Positions 1 to 9,781 of a stretch of 64,000 nucleotides of DNA are shown one piece after another; the stretch's first letter is position 1; the number at the start of each line of letters is the position of its first letter. The notes under the pieces are model-generated. The model had not been told where the DNA came from. It searched no databases and worked only from the letters and a program-made list of their open reading frames with translations. The stretch covers positions 3,934,143 through 3,998,142 of the forward strand of contig NZ_KZ119600.1 in assembly GCF_002153425.1 (NCBI RefSeq), given 5' to 3'. The translations under genes and the position numbers were made by a program. The DNA is from Litchfieldia alkalitelluris. Its GTDB lineage: Bacteria; Bacillota; Bacilli; Bacillales; Salisediminibacteriaceae.

Positions 1-18
1 TTGCTGCTTAGTTCCCAT
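1..18 (-). CDS. Start of an unidentified gene downstream of metQ (partial)
   Basis: Only six codons lie in the window (M-G-T-K-Q-Q), read leftwards off the edge. The start is supported by a strong ribosome binding site, GAGGAGAGAAAG, directly upstream on the minus strand. It begins 36 bp after the metQ stop, so it is probably the next gene of the same operon. Nothing can be said about function. Confidence 0.6.
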
Positions 19-54
19 CTTTCTCTCCTCGCTTCTATCAAACTCGTATAGTGT

Positions 55-882
55 TTAGTTGTTCTCCCAAGCTTCTGGTAAAATAAATCCATCATATTTT
101 GACTGAGAAAGAATGTACTCTTCAAACTCACGGGATTCGTAAGCTGCCACTAAATCCTGTGCCCACTGCGTATCTTTATCTCCCTCATTTACAGATAGGA
201 TAATGCGGTGCTCCATTGGAGTATTCTCAATTTTTAAAGCCTCTGCAATTCTACGACCCGAGTTTGCAATGTAATTTCCATTAACAACACCAAAGTCAAC
301 GTCTTCTAATGAAACTAATATTTGTGCTGGGTCTAAAACTTGAAAGTCAATGTCGTATAAATCAGGCTCTACACTACTTAAATTAAAGTCAATTGTACCA
401 GCGTCTTCCTTTATTTTTACCCACCCAAGGTCTTCTAGAATTCTCACAGCACGCTCCTGATTAACTGGATCATTAGGCAACGCAACAGTCGTACCATCCT
501 GTACATCATCAAAAGAGTCGTGATTAACAGAGTAAAGTCCTTGTGGCGCCCCTGGCACGAAAGCAACCCCAGTCATATTCATGTTCTGATCCTCATTGAT
601 CCCTTCCATGTAAGCCGTGCTTTGGAACACACTTGCATCGATCGAACCCTCGTGCATCGCAGGATTCAACTGCATGTTCTGTGAAAAAGTACGTATTTCA
701 ACTTCATATCCCTTTTCTTCCATAATCGGTAGGATGGCTTCACGGAACTGCTCTTCATAAGTTCCTACCCCAAACCCAACAGTGATACTGTTTTTCTCTT
801 GGCCAGTTGTTGATTCCTCACCACATGCTGCAACTAGCCCTAACATTCCTATTGATAATATTGTAAATAATAACTTTTTCAT
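55..882 (-). CDS. metQ: MetQ/NlpA-type methionine-binding lipoprotein
   Basis: Substrate-binding lipoprotein of a MetNIQ-type ABC importer, 275 aa, anchored to the outer face of the membrane. It has a signal peptide with lipobox LVAAC (Cys20), followed by the NlpA-fold sequence ITVGFGVGTYEEQF. Motifs such as VALPNDPVNQERAVRILE and the conserved region around NGNYI match the MetQ family. The RBS AAGGGAGAGAAAAAT sets the start. It is read away from metNI (2.9-4.6 kb), with a uroporphyrinogen-decarboxylase-like gene in between, so the importer is split into two divergent units. No S-box (SAM) riboswitch was recognised upstream. The substrate could be methionine or a related sulfur compound; the family is certain, the substrate is inferred. 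Confidence 0.88.
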   Translation of the reverse strand: MKKLLFTILSIGMLGLVAACGEESTTGQEKNSITVGFGVGTYEEQFREAILPIMEEKGYEVEIRTFSQNMQLNPAMHEGSIDASVFQSTAYMEGINEDQNMNMTGVAFVPGAPQGLYSVNHDSFDDVQDGTTVALPNDPVNQERAVRILEDLGWVKIKEDAGTIDFNLSSVEPDLYDIDFQVLDPAQILVSLEDVDFGVVNGNYIANSGRRIAEALKIENTPMEHRIILSVNEGDKDTQWAQDLVAAYESREFEEYILSQSKYDGFILPEAWENN

Positions 883-994
883 ATTTTTCTCTCCCTTATA
901 TATATATGTTTGCTTTTGTTTTTTTTTTGTAAAAATTGTTTTTTATCTCTACTACTCCAGATTTTCTCGTTCCGTTAGTTCCTCCTAAAATCTA

Positions 995-2017
995 TTAACC
1001 TACCGAACGACGGAATTCCATCAATGCATCATCAGTTACATTCGGAGGAATCGCACAATTCGGAGCTAAAATGAACGGCTTACCTTCCATCTTTTTCAAC
1101 GCAGTAGCTGCTTCTTTACGAATCGCCGCTAGATCATTCTTAGCAAACAAGTGGTGATCAACTCCACCAACCTTCGTTTTTTCCAAGCATATATCTAAAC
1201 CGCAATTACCCCTTCCTTTTGTATCCCAACTGATTCCATGAACAGGATACTCATCAAAGCGCTTCGGCTGAGCGTAATCTCCGCACGTGTGAAGGATCGT
1301 CTTTCCGCCACTCTCCCTCGCCGCCTCTAATACGATTAAGTCGTATGGTCTGGAAAACTCATTGAAAGCTGCTTCATGAAATAAACTTGGATGGGGAGTC
1401 CCTGTCACGGCATAAAATAACCCATCAATTCCAGCTTCCTTCAACTCTTTTACATAATCCGCCAATGTCAAAGCAATGGCATGAAGGGCTTTGTGAACGC
1501 CAGTCCTCTCTTCTAAGAACAACTCCTCAAGCATCATGGGCTTATCACTTCCATACACCGTTTGATTCAAATATGGCATTCTACCAGCTAGAAACAATAG
1601 TATTGTTAATGGTGAAAAAATCGTTTGCGTTAATGGTGTATCTGGTAAGCCTCCTCTTATTTGTTTCACTGCCTGAATCTGCTCTAATAATGGGGCAGAT
1701 TTCGTCGCATCAACTGCTTGAATATTGAAAAGATCTTCTGGCCTTTCAATAGCTGCCTTCGTCTGTTTTGGAAAAACCCAGTTGTAATCTTCGAAGTCAT
1801 ACGTATTTCCCCACACTTCTGTGTAATACGTTGCCCTCGGATTAATTTTCACCCAATCCCAATCAAACTTCTTTGTAGAACGAACAGTGATCTTTGCAAG
1901 ATCCTCCCCTGTCTGCTCGTGATCTAAAAAATGCTTCCAACCACTGACAATAGGTCTGTCAGCTAGCTCCCCTGAAAGAATAGCGTCAAATCTTTCTTTC
2001 CTCGTCCACGTACTCAT
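995..2017 (-). CDS. Uroporphyrinogen decarboxylase (URO-D) family protein
   Basis: A TIM-barrel protein of the URO-D superfamily, 340 aa. This family holds HemE and also methylcobamide:thiol methyltransferases of the MtaA/CmuA type. Recognisable parts are the N-terminal TRKERFDAILSGELADRPIV and a C-terminal region with HTCGDYAQ and the GISWDTKGRGN strand. The start at 2017 is preferred over an in-frame ATG at 2053 because AAAGGGAG lies 7-8 bases before it. A real HemE would normally sit with hemH/hemY; here it lies 112 bp upstream of metQ on the same strand, which favours a role in methyl-group or methionine-related metabolism. That role is inference from context. Confidence 0.8.
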   Translation of the reverse strand: MSTWTRKERFDAILSGELADRPIVSGWKHFLDHEQTGEDLAKITVRSTKKFDWDWVKINPRATYYTEVWGNTYDFEDYNWVFPKQTKAAIERPEDLFNIQAVDATKSAPLLEQIQAVKQIRGGLPDTPLTQTIFSPLTILLFLAGRMPYLNQTVYGSDKPMMLEELFLEERTGVHKALHAIALTLADYVKELKEAGIDGLFYAVTGTPHPSLFHEAAFNEFSRPYDLIVLEAARESGGKTILHTCGDYAQPKRFDEYPVHGISWDTKGRGNCGLDICLEKTKVGGVDHHLFAKNDLAAIRKEAATALKKMEGKPFILAPNCAIPPNVTDDALMEFRRSVG

Positions 2018-2280
2018 ATGAAAACTCCCTTTCGAAAAGTGCGTATATGCCATTGCAACTTTATGAATGTATGAAAAATCAAATCCTCAACATTAGATGA
2101 TAAGTGGATATTTCTATCGCTCCGTTAAATCCGAGTTACTTTATATGATTAATCTGTTAAATGGATATTACCATAATGATTTATCCTTGCGCAAGAACTT
2201 TTTTCAACATCCGCAAACGCCCCATATCCCTTAACTACACTTATTAGATTTAAACTAATGCCCTAATTCAGAAAAATATA

Positions 2281-2309
2281 TTGACTGTTTCAATAATAAA
2301 ACGTAATAT
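2281..2309 (+). promoter_or_regulatory. Candidate sigma-A promoter
   Basis: TTGACT and TAATAT are separated by exactly 17 bp, facing right. The nearest rightward gene is metN, about 550 bp downstream beyond a dispersed repeat, so a long leader would result. A match by eye only. Confidence 0.35.
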
Positions 2310-2410
2310 ACCTATAAAACCTACCTGTTATGTCAGAATTGAAATACAGTAATTCTTTAAAAAAGCTCTGTTAAAGGGTAATGTTGGTATTTAACACTTT
2401 TGATTTTTTG

Positions 2411-2690
2411 TGGAAGGTATGCCTGTCTCTTCCTCTACAAGCAAATGCTCTGTAGTATATCCGTCGAGACAACTCGCAGCATACTCGTGATGTTTATGCT
2501 CGTTGCTCCTGCGATTACTCGTCGCACAAAACAATCCTGCGGGATTAAAGGCAGGGGTAAGAGCCCGCAGATGCAGGAGGCAGGACGCCGACATTACGCC
2601 GTTGCCCACAGGACGTGGGCAAGTTCTTAGGCGGAATTTGGAGGAGGCTTACCAGCCGCCCGCGGCAAAGAAGACACTGCGAAAGTTGAG
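2411..2690. repeat. Dispersed Bacillus-type intergenic repeat, long copy
   Basis: This stretch shares blocks with 60688-60869: TCTTCCTCTAC, ATATCCGTCGAG, CAACTCG, CCTGCGGGATTAAAGGCAGG, and ACCAGCCGCCCGCGG. The copy here is about 100 bp longer because of two extra segments, near 2505-2535 and 2585-2640. It fills the divergent gap between the URO-D gene and metN. Short open frames here are products of the repeat and do not look coding. Confidence 0.75.
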
Positions 2691-2858
2691 CAGATGTCGC
2701 ACTTGTGCCTGTGGTAAAAGCAAGTACCTGTAACAAAAAATCAACATCTAAGTTTAACAGAGCCTTAAAAAAAACATCAGTCCAAAACATTCAGAGGGAC
2801 AAGAAAGTAAGAAAGTACCCAAATAGATGGAATTAATGGAAATGGAGGAACATAGATC

Positions 2859-3914
2859 ATGATCCAAATGCAGGACGTATACAAAGTTTTTGAAAGAAAA
2901 GGCGTCACTAACGAAGCTCTCAAGAATATTAATCTAACAGTTAATAAAGGAGATATCTTCGGAGTAATCGGCTACAGTGGAGCAGGAAAAAGTACATTAA
3001 TTAGACTTGTAAACTATCTAGAAAGGCCTACAAAAGGAAGAGTATTAGTAGATGGAAAACCACTTGATCTGTTCGATACTAAACAATTAAGGGCTATGAA
3101 GAAAAACATCGGCATGATTTTTCAACATTTCAATCTATTAGAATCGAAAACTGTTTTTGATAATGTAGCAATCCCACTTGTACTTACTAAAACACCAAAA
3201 ACAGACATACAACAGCGAGTGACAGAGTTGTTGGAGTTTGTAGGATTAGGAGATAAAGCAAAAAGTTTTCCAAATGAATTGTCAGGGGGACAAAAGCAAC
3301 GAGTTGGTATAGCCAGGGCACTGGCCTCCAATCCATCAATCCTTCTCTGTGATGAAGCAACGTCAGCATTAGATCCACAAACGACACGCTCAATCCTTCA
3401 ACTACTGAAGAGAATAAATGAAGAGTACAACATTACAATTATGATCATTACCCATGAGATGAGCGTCATTCAAGAGATATGTAACCGAGTCGCCGTCATG
3501 GAAAAGGGAGAGATTATCGAACAAGGCACCGTATTAGAGGTGTTCGGAAAACCTAAGCACCCGACAACAAAGAACTTTGTGCGCACCGTCATTCAAGATA
3601 GCATGCAAAGTAACATGAAAGAACTGATTCAACGCCAAAGCGCTCAACAAAGGCACCAACTAGACGCTAATCAACAGATACAAATATATAAGTTAGAATT
3701 CGTGGGCGAACATGCATCAGAACCAATCATTCACACCCTTTATCGAAAATACGTCAACGTCCAACTCAACATCTTGTTTGCAAACATGACTGAAATTCAA
3801 TCAACAACATTAGGACATATGGTCATTCAACTGAAAGGAAATAATGAGGACATACAGGAAGCAGTAGCATTCCTAGAAGATAAAGGAGTAACCATTCGGG
3901 AGGTAAAAGAATAA
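2859..3914 (+). CDS. metN: Methionine-type ABC importer ATPase MetN
   Basis: ATP-binding subunit, 351 aa, powering the MetI permease on the cytoplasmic face. Walker A is GYSGAGKST (about residue 38), the signature is LSGGQKQR, Walker B is ILLCDEATSALD and the switch His lies in ITHEMS. Residues from about 265 to 350 form the C-terminal NIL/ACT-like domain that in characterised MetN proteins senses methionine and inhibits transport; its presence makes MetN more likely than a generic amino-acid ATPase. RBS TGGAGGAACATAGATC. The stop codon overlaps the metI start. Confidence 0.93.
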   Translation: MIQMQDVYKVFERKGVTNEALKNINLTVNKGDIFGVIGYSGAGKSTLIRLVNYLERPTKGRVLVDGKPLDLFDTKQLRAMKKNIGMIFQHFNLLESKTVFDNVAIPLVLTKTPKTDIQQRVTELLEFVGLGDKAKSFPNELSGGQKQRVGIARALASNPSILLCDEATSALDPQTTRSILQLLKRINEEYNITIMIITHEMSVIQEICNRVAVMEKGEIIEQGTVLEVFGKPKHPTTKNFVRTVIQDSMQSNMKELIQRQSAQQRHQLDANQQIQIYKLEFVGEHASEPIIHTLYRKYVNVQLNILFANMTEIQSTTLGHMVIQLKGNNEDIQEAVAFLEDKGVTIREVKE

Positions 3915-4573
3915 TGTTTTCCACAAGTATAACTTTAAATCAATTTATCGTTGCAATCCAAGAAACACTTGTCATGGTAGGCGTATCCCTACTTATTGGC
4001 TCACTAATCGGAATTCCATTAGGCATACTGCTTGTCGTTACGAGACCTGGCGGCGTGCTTGAAAGCAAACTTTTTTACAGCGTCCTAAATCCTATTATCA
4101 ACATCGTTCGGTCACTACCGTTCATTATTTTGCTAGTCGCAATTATTCCGTTCACCCGTATGCTTGTGAATACATCCATCGGGACGAGTGCAGCCATCGT
4201 ACCACTTACTATTTATATTGCACCCTATATTGGGAGATTAGTAGAAAACTCCTTGCTTGAAGTGAAAGAAGGGATATTAGAAGCAGCCGAATCCATGGGA
4301 GCAACCCCATTTCAAGTGATCCGCTACTTTCTATTACCAGAAGCATTAGGATCACTTATCCTTACCTTAACAACCGCAACCATTGGCCTGATTGGCGCAA
4401 CCGCTATGGCAGGCGTAGTTGGCGGAGGAGGAGTTGGGGACCTCGCCATATCCTTTGGGTACCAACGCTTTGATACATTTGTGATTGTAGTGACATGTAT
4501 TATACTCGTTATCATTGTCCAAGGAGTACAGTCATTAGGGAACTATTTAGCGAGAAAAGCCAGGAGGAATTAA
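3914..4573 (+). CDS. metI: Methionine-type ABC importer permease MetI
   Basis: Membrane permease, 219 aa, with about five transmembrane helices. The EAA-type loop that contacts the ATPase is visible as EAAESMGATPFQVIRYFLLPEALG. It overlaps metN by one base (ATG overlapping the TAA), so the two are translationally coupled. The partner lipoprotein MetQ is encoded at 55-882 on the other strand. Confidence 0.93.
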   Translation: MFSTSITLNQFIVAIQETLVMVGVSLLIGSLIGIPLGILLVVTRPGGVLESKLFYSVLNPIINIVRSLPFIILLVAIIPFTRMLVNTSIGTSAAIVPLTIYIAPYIGRLVENSLLEVKEGILEAAESMGATPFQVIRYFLLPEALGSLILTLTTATIGLIGATAMAGVVGGGGVGDLAISFGYQRFDTFVIVVTCIILVIIVQGVQSLGNYLARKARRN

Positions 4574-4704
4574 GATATTCTTTTGGGAAAAAATTAGTTG
4601 TAAGATACTTATTAAAGTTTAAAAGAGGCTCTATTGATGGATAATATTGACATTTATCACTGATAATTTTGTGAGGAAGGTATCGCTTTCCGCACTCCGT
4701 TCAA

Positions 4705-4868
4705 TCTTCATTCTGAAAAATGAAGACTCAAATTGCTTTATCTTCCCATTTCAGTCTTCATTCTGAGAAAATGAAGACTCAAATTGCTTCCCTTCCTCAT
4801 TTCAGTCTCCATTTTGAAAAAATGAAGACTCAAACCGCTTCGCTTCCTCATTTCAGTCTCCATTCTAA
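4705..4868. repeat. 51-bp tandem dyad array 1 (about 3.3 units)
   Basis: Each unit starts with a hairpin, CTTCATT-ctgagaa-AATGAAG (7-bp arms, 7-nt loop), followed by about 30 nt ending in CATTTCAGT. The period is 51 bp, so a spurious open frame runs through it. It lies between the convergent metI and NERD genes, and its unit is homologous to the large array at 34.7-39.0 kb. Confidence 0.85.
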
Positions 4869-4913
4869 GTTCGAAGCTATTTATAAACTCCAAAAAAACT
4901 ACGTATTATAAAA

Positions 4914-4984
4914 CTAAGAAATAGCCTTCCCACATTTCAAACAGGATGACAATTTTCAACCACTGGGGAAGGCACTTTTCTTTA
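4914..4984. terminator. Bidirectional terminator between metI and the NERD gene
   Basis: GCCTTCCC at about 4923 pairs with GGGGAAGGC at about 4965. It is flanked by AAGAAA on the left and TTTTCTTT on the right, so it could stop transcripts from both convergent genes. The loop is long (about 35 nt), which lowers certainty. Confidence 0.55.
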
Positions 4985-5033
4985 TTCAGATTTATATCGG
5001 ACTACTTTGGATCCTGGCTCCCATTCAAAAATC

Positions 5034-5750
5034 CTAGTTACTATTCAAAAGGGACCTTACTTCTTCCAACTGCGCTTCATCTAGCTCCTTCTTCGGCACA
5101 CGCTTCTCAATATGTTCAGTTAAGTCCTTCCCATCAGTGAAAATCGGCGTTTTCCCCGAGGATTTTACCTTGACGTCCACTCTTTTATTTGTGAACAAAA
5201 CAGAACCTTCCACCAACACGTCCAACTTATTTTTCTTAAATAAGTTAGATAGTAGATGAACCTGCTTCCTCACTTCCTTCATGGGATTCCTCAACTCTGT
5301 TGAATAATTCCCACCTTTGCGCCCATCTTTATGCTGTACCCAAGACGAAGAGGACTCATTTCCTTCAATCGTACCCATGACATTTTTCACATCAACAACA
5401 AACACACCATTTTTCCCAACAACTAAATGATTAATTTCTGTCCGTTCTTTTCCGTTTGGAGAGGTGAGTTCAACATTTTCAATCACGTCATACCCATCTG
5501 GAATACTATCCTTTAAATCTACAGTGCCACTTTCCATCAGCATGGATTTCTTTAGCTTAGACGCCGTCCGCCAGTAATACACGCCAATGATCCCTGGAAT
5601 GAAAGGGACGATATGCAAGATCCCATTAAAGCGAAAACCGTATAGAAAGGCCACAATATATGTGATAGTTGGCACCCACAGAAGTGCAGACACCATACGA
5701 TAATGATTTACTTTTGTTTCTATTTGAAAGTTTGATTGAACCTCTGCCAT
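5034..5750 (-). CDS. Membrane-anchored NERD-domain protein
   Basis: A 238-aa protein with two N-terminal membrane segments (about residues 20-58) followed by a NERD (nuclease-related) domain. The core is visible as EINHLVVGKNGVFVVDVKN, with the D-V-K arrangement resembling the PD-(D/E)XK nuclease fold, then the conserved NPMKEVRKQVHLLSNLF helix and VLFTNKRVDV strand. NERD proteins are poorly characterised and a DNA-processing role is only assumed. RBS GGAGATAGCAAT. A second, unrelated-looking NERD protein lies at 39.1-40.0 kb. Confidence 0.82.
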   Translation of the reverse strand: MAEVQSNFQIETKVNHYRMVSALLWVPTITYIVAFLYGFRFNGILHIVPFIPGIIGVYYWRTASKLKKSMLMESGTVDLKDSIPDGYDVIENVELTSPNGKERTEINHLVVGKNGVFVVDVKNVMGTIEGNESSSSWVQHKDGRKGGNYSTELRNPMKEVRKQVHLLSNLFKKNKLDVLVEGSVLFTNKRVDVKVKSSGKTPIFTDGKDLTEHIEKRVPKKELDEAQLEEVRSLLNSN

Positions 5751-5975
5751 ATTGCTATCTCCTTTATAAGTAACATTGTTGCCCTTTTTAATGATTCATT
5801 TTCTCATAATTAACAGTATACTACAAATTTTAGTATGATTTCCTTTACCATTTTCGTAGGTAATTCTTCTATATTATTTCTACACGACTATTAACCCCTT
5901 TAACAATGATTTATAATAAGAATAGGATTTTATACTACTTTTTAACTATACAACCAAGGGGAACGAGGTAGAGAA

Positions 5976-7469
5976 ATGTCGAATGCAGCAGTTGATAAAA
6001 AACCAGTTCGGAATTTTACTGTCAAAGAACAAGATTTGATTCGTCGTAATTTTATTGTCTTTATTGCCATATCTATCGTCACTGGATTTTCTGTTGGAGC
6101 AATGCTCACAATGGGGGCCCTAGGGACAAATGATCTTATCATGCTCGGTTTAATGGTGTTAGTTTGGGGATTAGTTACGTTATTCCACTTTAAGAAAATA
6201 CTAATTAAGTATATTGGCTACATCGCTGTTTTTGGGTCAGCTATTAGTACTTCACTCACGATTTTTACAATGCCTGGATTCAGTAACATTTTTTCTGTCT
6301 ATTATATTATCATTTTAGCTTTAATTTACATGAACCATAAAATATCTATCATTACACAGACATATGGATTCATCATCTTGCTTTACATCGTTTATGGCCA
6401 AAATGATATATTACAGCTCTCTCAGGATGATCAGATTACTGCTGTCATTCATTACCTCTTAGTTACGGTTCTCATTATATCTATGTTACAAGTGAATAAA
6501 TTTGTAAATAGACAAATGGATGAATCTAGAGCCGAAACGGAAAAACTACTAGCAGAGCAGCAGAAACAGCAACAGGCGATGGCAAAGCTGGTTGAAGACG
6601 TAACAAAAAGTATGTCAGTTATATCTAAAACAAGCGAAAACAATAACTTATCATTTAATGAAATGAATAGCTCCTTTAGTGAAATTACTTCTGGTGTGAA
6701 CTCACAGAACGAAGCGACTGTTGATATAAACGAATCTGTTACTTCCATCACGGAACTGATTAAAAAAATGCACGATTCGATGGCAGAACTAAAAGAGGAA
6801 ACAACGGAGACGAACCATTTATCCTCTGAAGGTGAAAAGCAAATTTCATTTTTAACCGAAACGGTAAACCAGTTTAAAACTGAAATTGACTCCATGTCCA
6901 AAGACTTTAGTATTTTAATAGATAAGTTAAATGAAACAAGCCAATTCAGTAACACTATCAAGGAAATTGCAGAACAGACTAACTTACTTTCCTTGAATGC
7001 AAGTATAGAGGCTGCTCGAGCAGGGGAACACGGGCGCGGATTCTCTGTTGTAGCTGATGAGATCCGTAAATTATCGGATATGACCTCCCACTCCGCTGAT
7101 CAGATCTCTAATCAAATCGATTCATTCAGACAGCAATCTGACCAAACACGAGGACTCATGATTAAAGTTGCAGAACGGATGGATAATAGCTTTGAAGTTA
7201 CAACAAAAACAAATGATTCCTTTAAGTTAATTAATACAGCTATCACAAAGCTATCGGAGCTTGCAGATAACGGAAGCAACCTCATTTCTGAAATTAATCA
7301 AACAGTGGAAACGATTAATGGTTCAACAGAAGATCTAGCCGCTGTTAGTGAGCAATCTAGTGCATCTCTACAAGAACTAATTGCTACATTAGAAAACATT
7401 TTAGCAAGCAATACAAGTAGTTTAAACAGCATAAAAGAAGTTGAAGAAACCTTAAAAAAGTCTTCTTGA
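5976..7469 (+). CDS. Methyl-accepting chemotaxis protein with a multi-TM N-terminus and no HAMP
   Basis: A chemoreceptor of 497 aa. Residues about 22-175 form six hydrophobic segments with hardly any extracytoplasmic loop, so it lacks the usual Cache or four-helix sensor. Then comes a long coiled-coil methylation region and the CheA/CheW-binding hairpin tip ([20 protein letters not shown] at about residues 332-351). No HAMP domain is recognisable between membrane and coil. Such receptors usually sense a membrane-linked signal such as energy state, but that is inference. RBS ACGAGGTAGAGAA. A terminator follows. Confidence 0.9.
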   Translation: MSNAAVDKKPVRNFTVKEQDLIRRNFIVFIAISIVTGFSVGAMLTMGALGTNDLIMLGLMVLVWGLVTLFHFKKILIKYIGYIAVFGSAISTSLTIFTMPGFSNIFSVYYIIILALIYMNHKISIITQTYGFIILLYIVYGQNDILQLSQDDQITAVIHYLLVTVLIISMLQVNKFVNRQMDESRAETEKLLAEQQKQQQAMAKLVEDVTKSMSVISKTSENNNLSFNEMNSSFSEITSGVNSQNEATVDINESVTSITELIKKMHDSMAELKEETTETNHLSSEGEKQISFLTETVNQFKTEIDSMSKDFSILIDKLNETSQFSNTIKEIAEQTNLLSLNASIEAARAGEHGRGFSVVADEIRKLSDMTSHSADQISNQIDSFRQQSDQTRGLMIKVAERMDNSFEVTTKTNDSFKLINTAITKLSELADNGSNLISEINQTVETINGSTEDLAAVSEQSSASLQELIATLENILASNTSSLNSIKEVEETLKKSS

Positions 7470-7511
7470 TGACTAATGGAAATGAGACCCGTGTCAATTT
7501 GAAATGAATTT

Positions 7512-7555
7512 AGGACTGCAATTGCATCGATGAATGCAATTACAGTCCTTTTTTT
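7512..7555 (+). terminator. Intrinsic terminator of the chemoreceptor gene
   Basis: AGGACTGCAATTGCAT pairs with ATGCAATTACAGTCC around a short loop, then seven T residues. The T tract is only on the right, so it serves the rightward gene. Confidence 0.9.
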
Positions 7556-7562
7556 ACAAGTC

Positions 7563-8816
7563 TCAACTCGTAATAATATTCACCATTTTTTCTAAGAACG
7601 CTTCTCCTGTCATCGTCTTACTTCCGCCACCTTGAATCTGTGATTCTCTTCCCCCACCTTTTCCATCAATAAGATTTAATATATCAGGAGACTTTTCCTT
7701 TAAATTAGGCTTTGAAACCTTATTCCCTCTAGCACAAACATATTGAAAGCCCTCTGTTGTTTCATTTAATAAAATAACAGCTGCACTCTCCCTTTTTTCA
7801 ATAAGCATACCTGCAAGCTTTTGCATTTCCTTAACGGAGCGATCTTGATATCGTTTTTTCACAAGGAATAATTCGTCCTCAAGTGACTCATCTGAGTTAC
7901 CTTGTCCTTCACTCCATTGGACGACCTCTCCACTATTGAGCAAGTCATTCACTTCATACTCCAGCAACAACTCCATTTTTTCATCAATTGCCGAAATTAA
8001 TTCCTTTTCTTTCAACAACAATCGCTCCACCGCTTCTACCAATCCCTCTTCTGGTGCATTTAAATGATCCGTTAACCGTTGAACTATTTCTTGTTTACCA
8101 TGAAGTTGTCGTAGGACCCGATTACCACAAACAAATTTAACACGCACTTTTCCCCTCATCCGTTCTGTACCCAAAATCTTTATGGCACTCACTTGCCCAG
8201 TCCCTAAAGGATGCGTACCACCACACCCGTTATAATCAAATTCGGGAATGATCACAAGACGAATAGCTTCTTTGACTTTCGGCTGCTTTCGTAACGGATA
8301 GTCAGCAAGCTCCTCCTGACTAACCCATTTCGTTTCGATTACACGATTTTCCAGGATTATCTGGTTTGATAAAAGTTCAGCTTTTTTCAAATTATCATCA
8401 GTTAGGGTTGCTGTATCTAAGTCGATTGTGCAGACCTCTTCACCAAGATGGAAGCCGACTGTATCAATGTCCATTGTGGATACAAAGGCTGCAGATAAGA
8501 TGTGTTGTCCTGTATGATGCTGCATATGGTCAAAACGACGTTCCCATTCAATGGTACAGTCTACCGTTACGGTTTCTCCTTCAATAGGACTCCCTACATA
8601 ATGACGAATTTCTCCGTCTATCTCTTCCACTTGTGTGACAGGCTTGCCTTGAATTAGTCCACGATCACAAGGTTGTCCACCACCTGTTGGATAAAAAGCC
8701 GTTTCCTGCAAAACAACGTACCAATTCCCTGTAGCCTCCTCTTGTTTTTGCTCCAAAACTCGTGTTGAAAATTTCTTTATGTATGGATCTTCGTAATATA
8801 ATTTTCTCGTTTCCAA
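7563..8816 (-). CDS. Alanyl-tRNA editing protein, long AlaX type with DHHA1 domain
   Basis: A free-standing editing protein (417 aa) expected to hydrolyse Ser- or Gly-tRNA(Ala). The N-terminal half resembles the AlaRS second additional domain: FYPTGGGQPCDRG, then the zinc motif HHTGQH (H101, H105), with the remaining ligands in CGGTH near residue 200. The C-terminus has the DHHA1-type glycine motif GKGGGRESQIQGGG. No aminoacylation domain is present. It begins with TTG at 8816 behind GGGGGTTAACGGA. It stands alone and convergent to the chemoreceptor gene. Confidence 0.9.
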   Translation of the reverse strand: METRKLYYEDPYIKKFSTRVLEQKQEEATGNWYVVLQETAFYPTGGGQPCDRGLIQGKPVTQVEEIDGEIRHYVGSPIEGETVTVDCTIEWERRFDHMQHHTGQHILSAAFVSTMDIDTVGFHLGEEVCTIDLDTATLTDDNLKKAELLSNQIILENRVIETKWVSQEELADYPLRKQPKVKEAIRLVIIPEFDYNGCGGTHPLGTGQVSAIKILGTERMRGKVRVKFVCGNRVLRQLHGKQEIVQRLTDHLNAPEEGLVEAVERLLLKEKELISAIDEKMELLLEYEVNDLLNSGEVVQWSEGQGNSDESLEDELFLVKKRYQDRSVKEMQKLAGMLIEKRESAAVILLNETTEGFQYVCARGNKVSKPNLKEKSPDILNLIDGKGGGRESQIQGGGSKTMTGEAFLEKMVNIITS

Positions 8817-8923
8817 TCCGTTAACCCCCAGTTATTCAATTTCTAATCCTAATTATACAGAAAAACGATAGCAATTATCGATATGATATTGTTATGTACA
8901 CGCTCATTGTTACCACTCTTCGC

Positions 8924-8957
8924 AAAAAAAGAACAACCTTAGATAAGGCTGCTCTTG
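8924..8957 (-). terminator. Intrinsic terminator of the LuxR-type gene
   Basis: On the minus strand AAGAGCAGCCTT and AAGGTTGTTCTT form a 12-bp stem with loop ATCT, followed by TTTTTTT. It lies 45 bp beyond the stop codon of the regulator. Confidence 0.9.
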
Positions 8958-9001
8958 TTTATATACCTAAATTTTAGTTATGATATTTTCGGCTATTTGT
9001 C

Positions 9002-9691
9002 TTAACGGGCAGTTAAAACCCAACCGTTACGGATAACCTTTACTACTGCCTGGGTTCTATCCTTAACGCCGACCTTTTTCAAAATGTCGCTAATATAGTT
9101 ATTCACTGTAGAATTAGCAAAGTATAACTGCTCAGCTATCTCCCTATTGTTGTTTCCATCTAGGAGTAACTGCAGAACTTTTTTCTCATTCCCAGTTAAA
9201 AGATGGTCTACTTTTCTATCATCAAGCTTTAGCTTTTCAATTTTTCTACTAGGCATTTTTAAACGCTCAATTCTCATGACAAGCTCTTTTTGAAAAGCTG
9301 GTTCAAAGTACATATTCATAGAAGATAAACATCGCATGACAGATGTAAAATTCTCCATAAAGTAATGCTCTGAAACTGCACCATTCAAAGGTAAAGACAA
9401 ATATGGAAGCAATTCATTTTGCAATTCGTTTTTATTTACTAAAATAATTGGAACCGCTTGCTCTGAATCTTTAACAGAATGACAAAGCTCTTCTAAAAGT
9501 TGAAAAGACGATTGTTCAAATCCATCAACTATGAAAAATAAGTAGTTATTATTCCTGTAGTTATATTCAAAATAGTCATTTGGCTTCGATGTGCAAATCT
9601 TCCCTTGAATATCTTCATTCTGATTTCCAGGTACTTTCACTAAAAAATCAAGATCCGTCATATTATTAATTTCCTGTAAGATAGATACCAT
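9002..9691 (-). CDS. LuxR/NarL-type transcription regulator with an atypical receiver-like N-terminus
   Basis: A 229-aa DNA-binding protein. Residues about 163-225 are a LuxR-type helix-turn-helix: LTGNEKKVLQLLLDGNNNRE, then the recognition helix around FANSTVNNYISDILKKVGV. The N-terminal 150 residues have alternating strands and helices like a response-regulator receiver (YLFFIVDGFE, VPIILVNKNE), but the acidic pocket and conserved Thr/Lys are not evident, so phosphorylation is doubtful. No kinase gene is adjacent. RBS GGGAGAGGGTAATT. A GEMM-I c-di-GMP riboswitch with a terminator lies in its leader, so its synthesis is probably set by c-di-GMP. Confidence 0.85.
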   Translation of the reverse strand: MVSILQEINNMTDLDFLVKVPGNQNEDIQGKICTSKPNDYFEYNYRNNNYLFFIVDGFEQSSFQLLEELCHSVKDSEQAVPIILVNKNELQNELLPYLSLPLNGAVSEHYFMENFTSVMRCLSSMNMYFEPAFQKELVMRIERLKMPSRKIEKLKLDDRKVDHLLTGNEKKVLQLLLDGNNNREIAEQLYFANSTVNNYISDILKKVGVKDRTQAVVKVIRNGWVLTAR

Positions 9692-9781
9692 AATTACCCT
9701 CTCCCTTATAACAATTCAAATTTTGTAAAGTAATTGTCTGCGTCCCCTACTACTGGTATTTGTTTGTTAAGGAAGTGCAAT

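Noticed and set aside
2391-2790. Four overlapping short frames between the URO-D gene and metN
   Set aside because: They lie in a dispersed repeat that recurs at 60.7-60.9 kb; no RBS and no family resemblance.
2700-2858. SAM (S-box) riboswitch before metN
   Set aside because: Expected for metNIQ in Bacilli, but no S-box core or terminator pair could be found in the leader.
4720-4911. A 63-codon frame in array 1 with 17-residue repeats
   Set aside because: Same cause as above: period divisible by three, no RBS.
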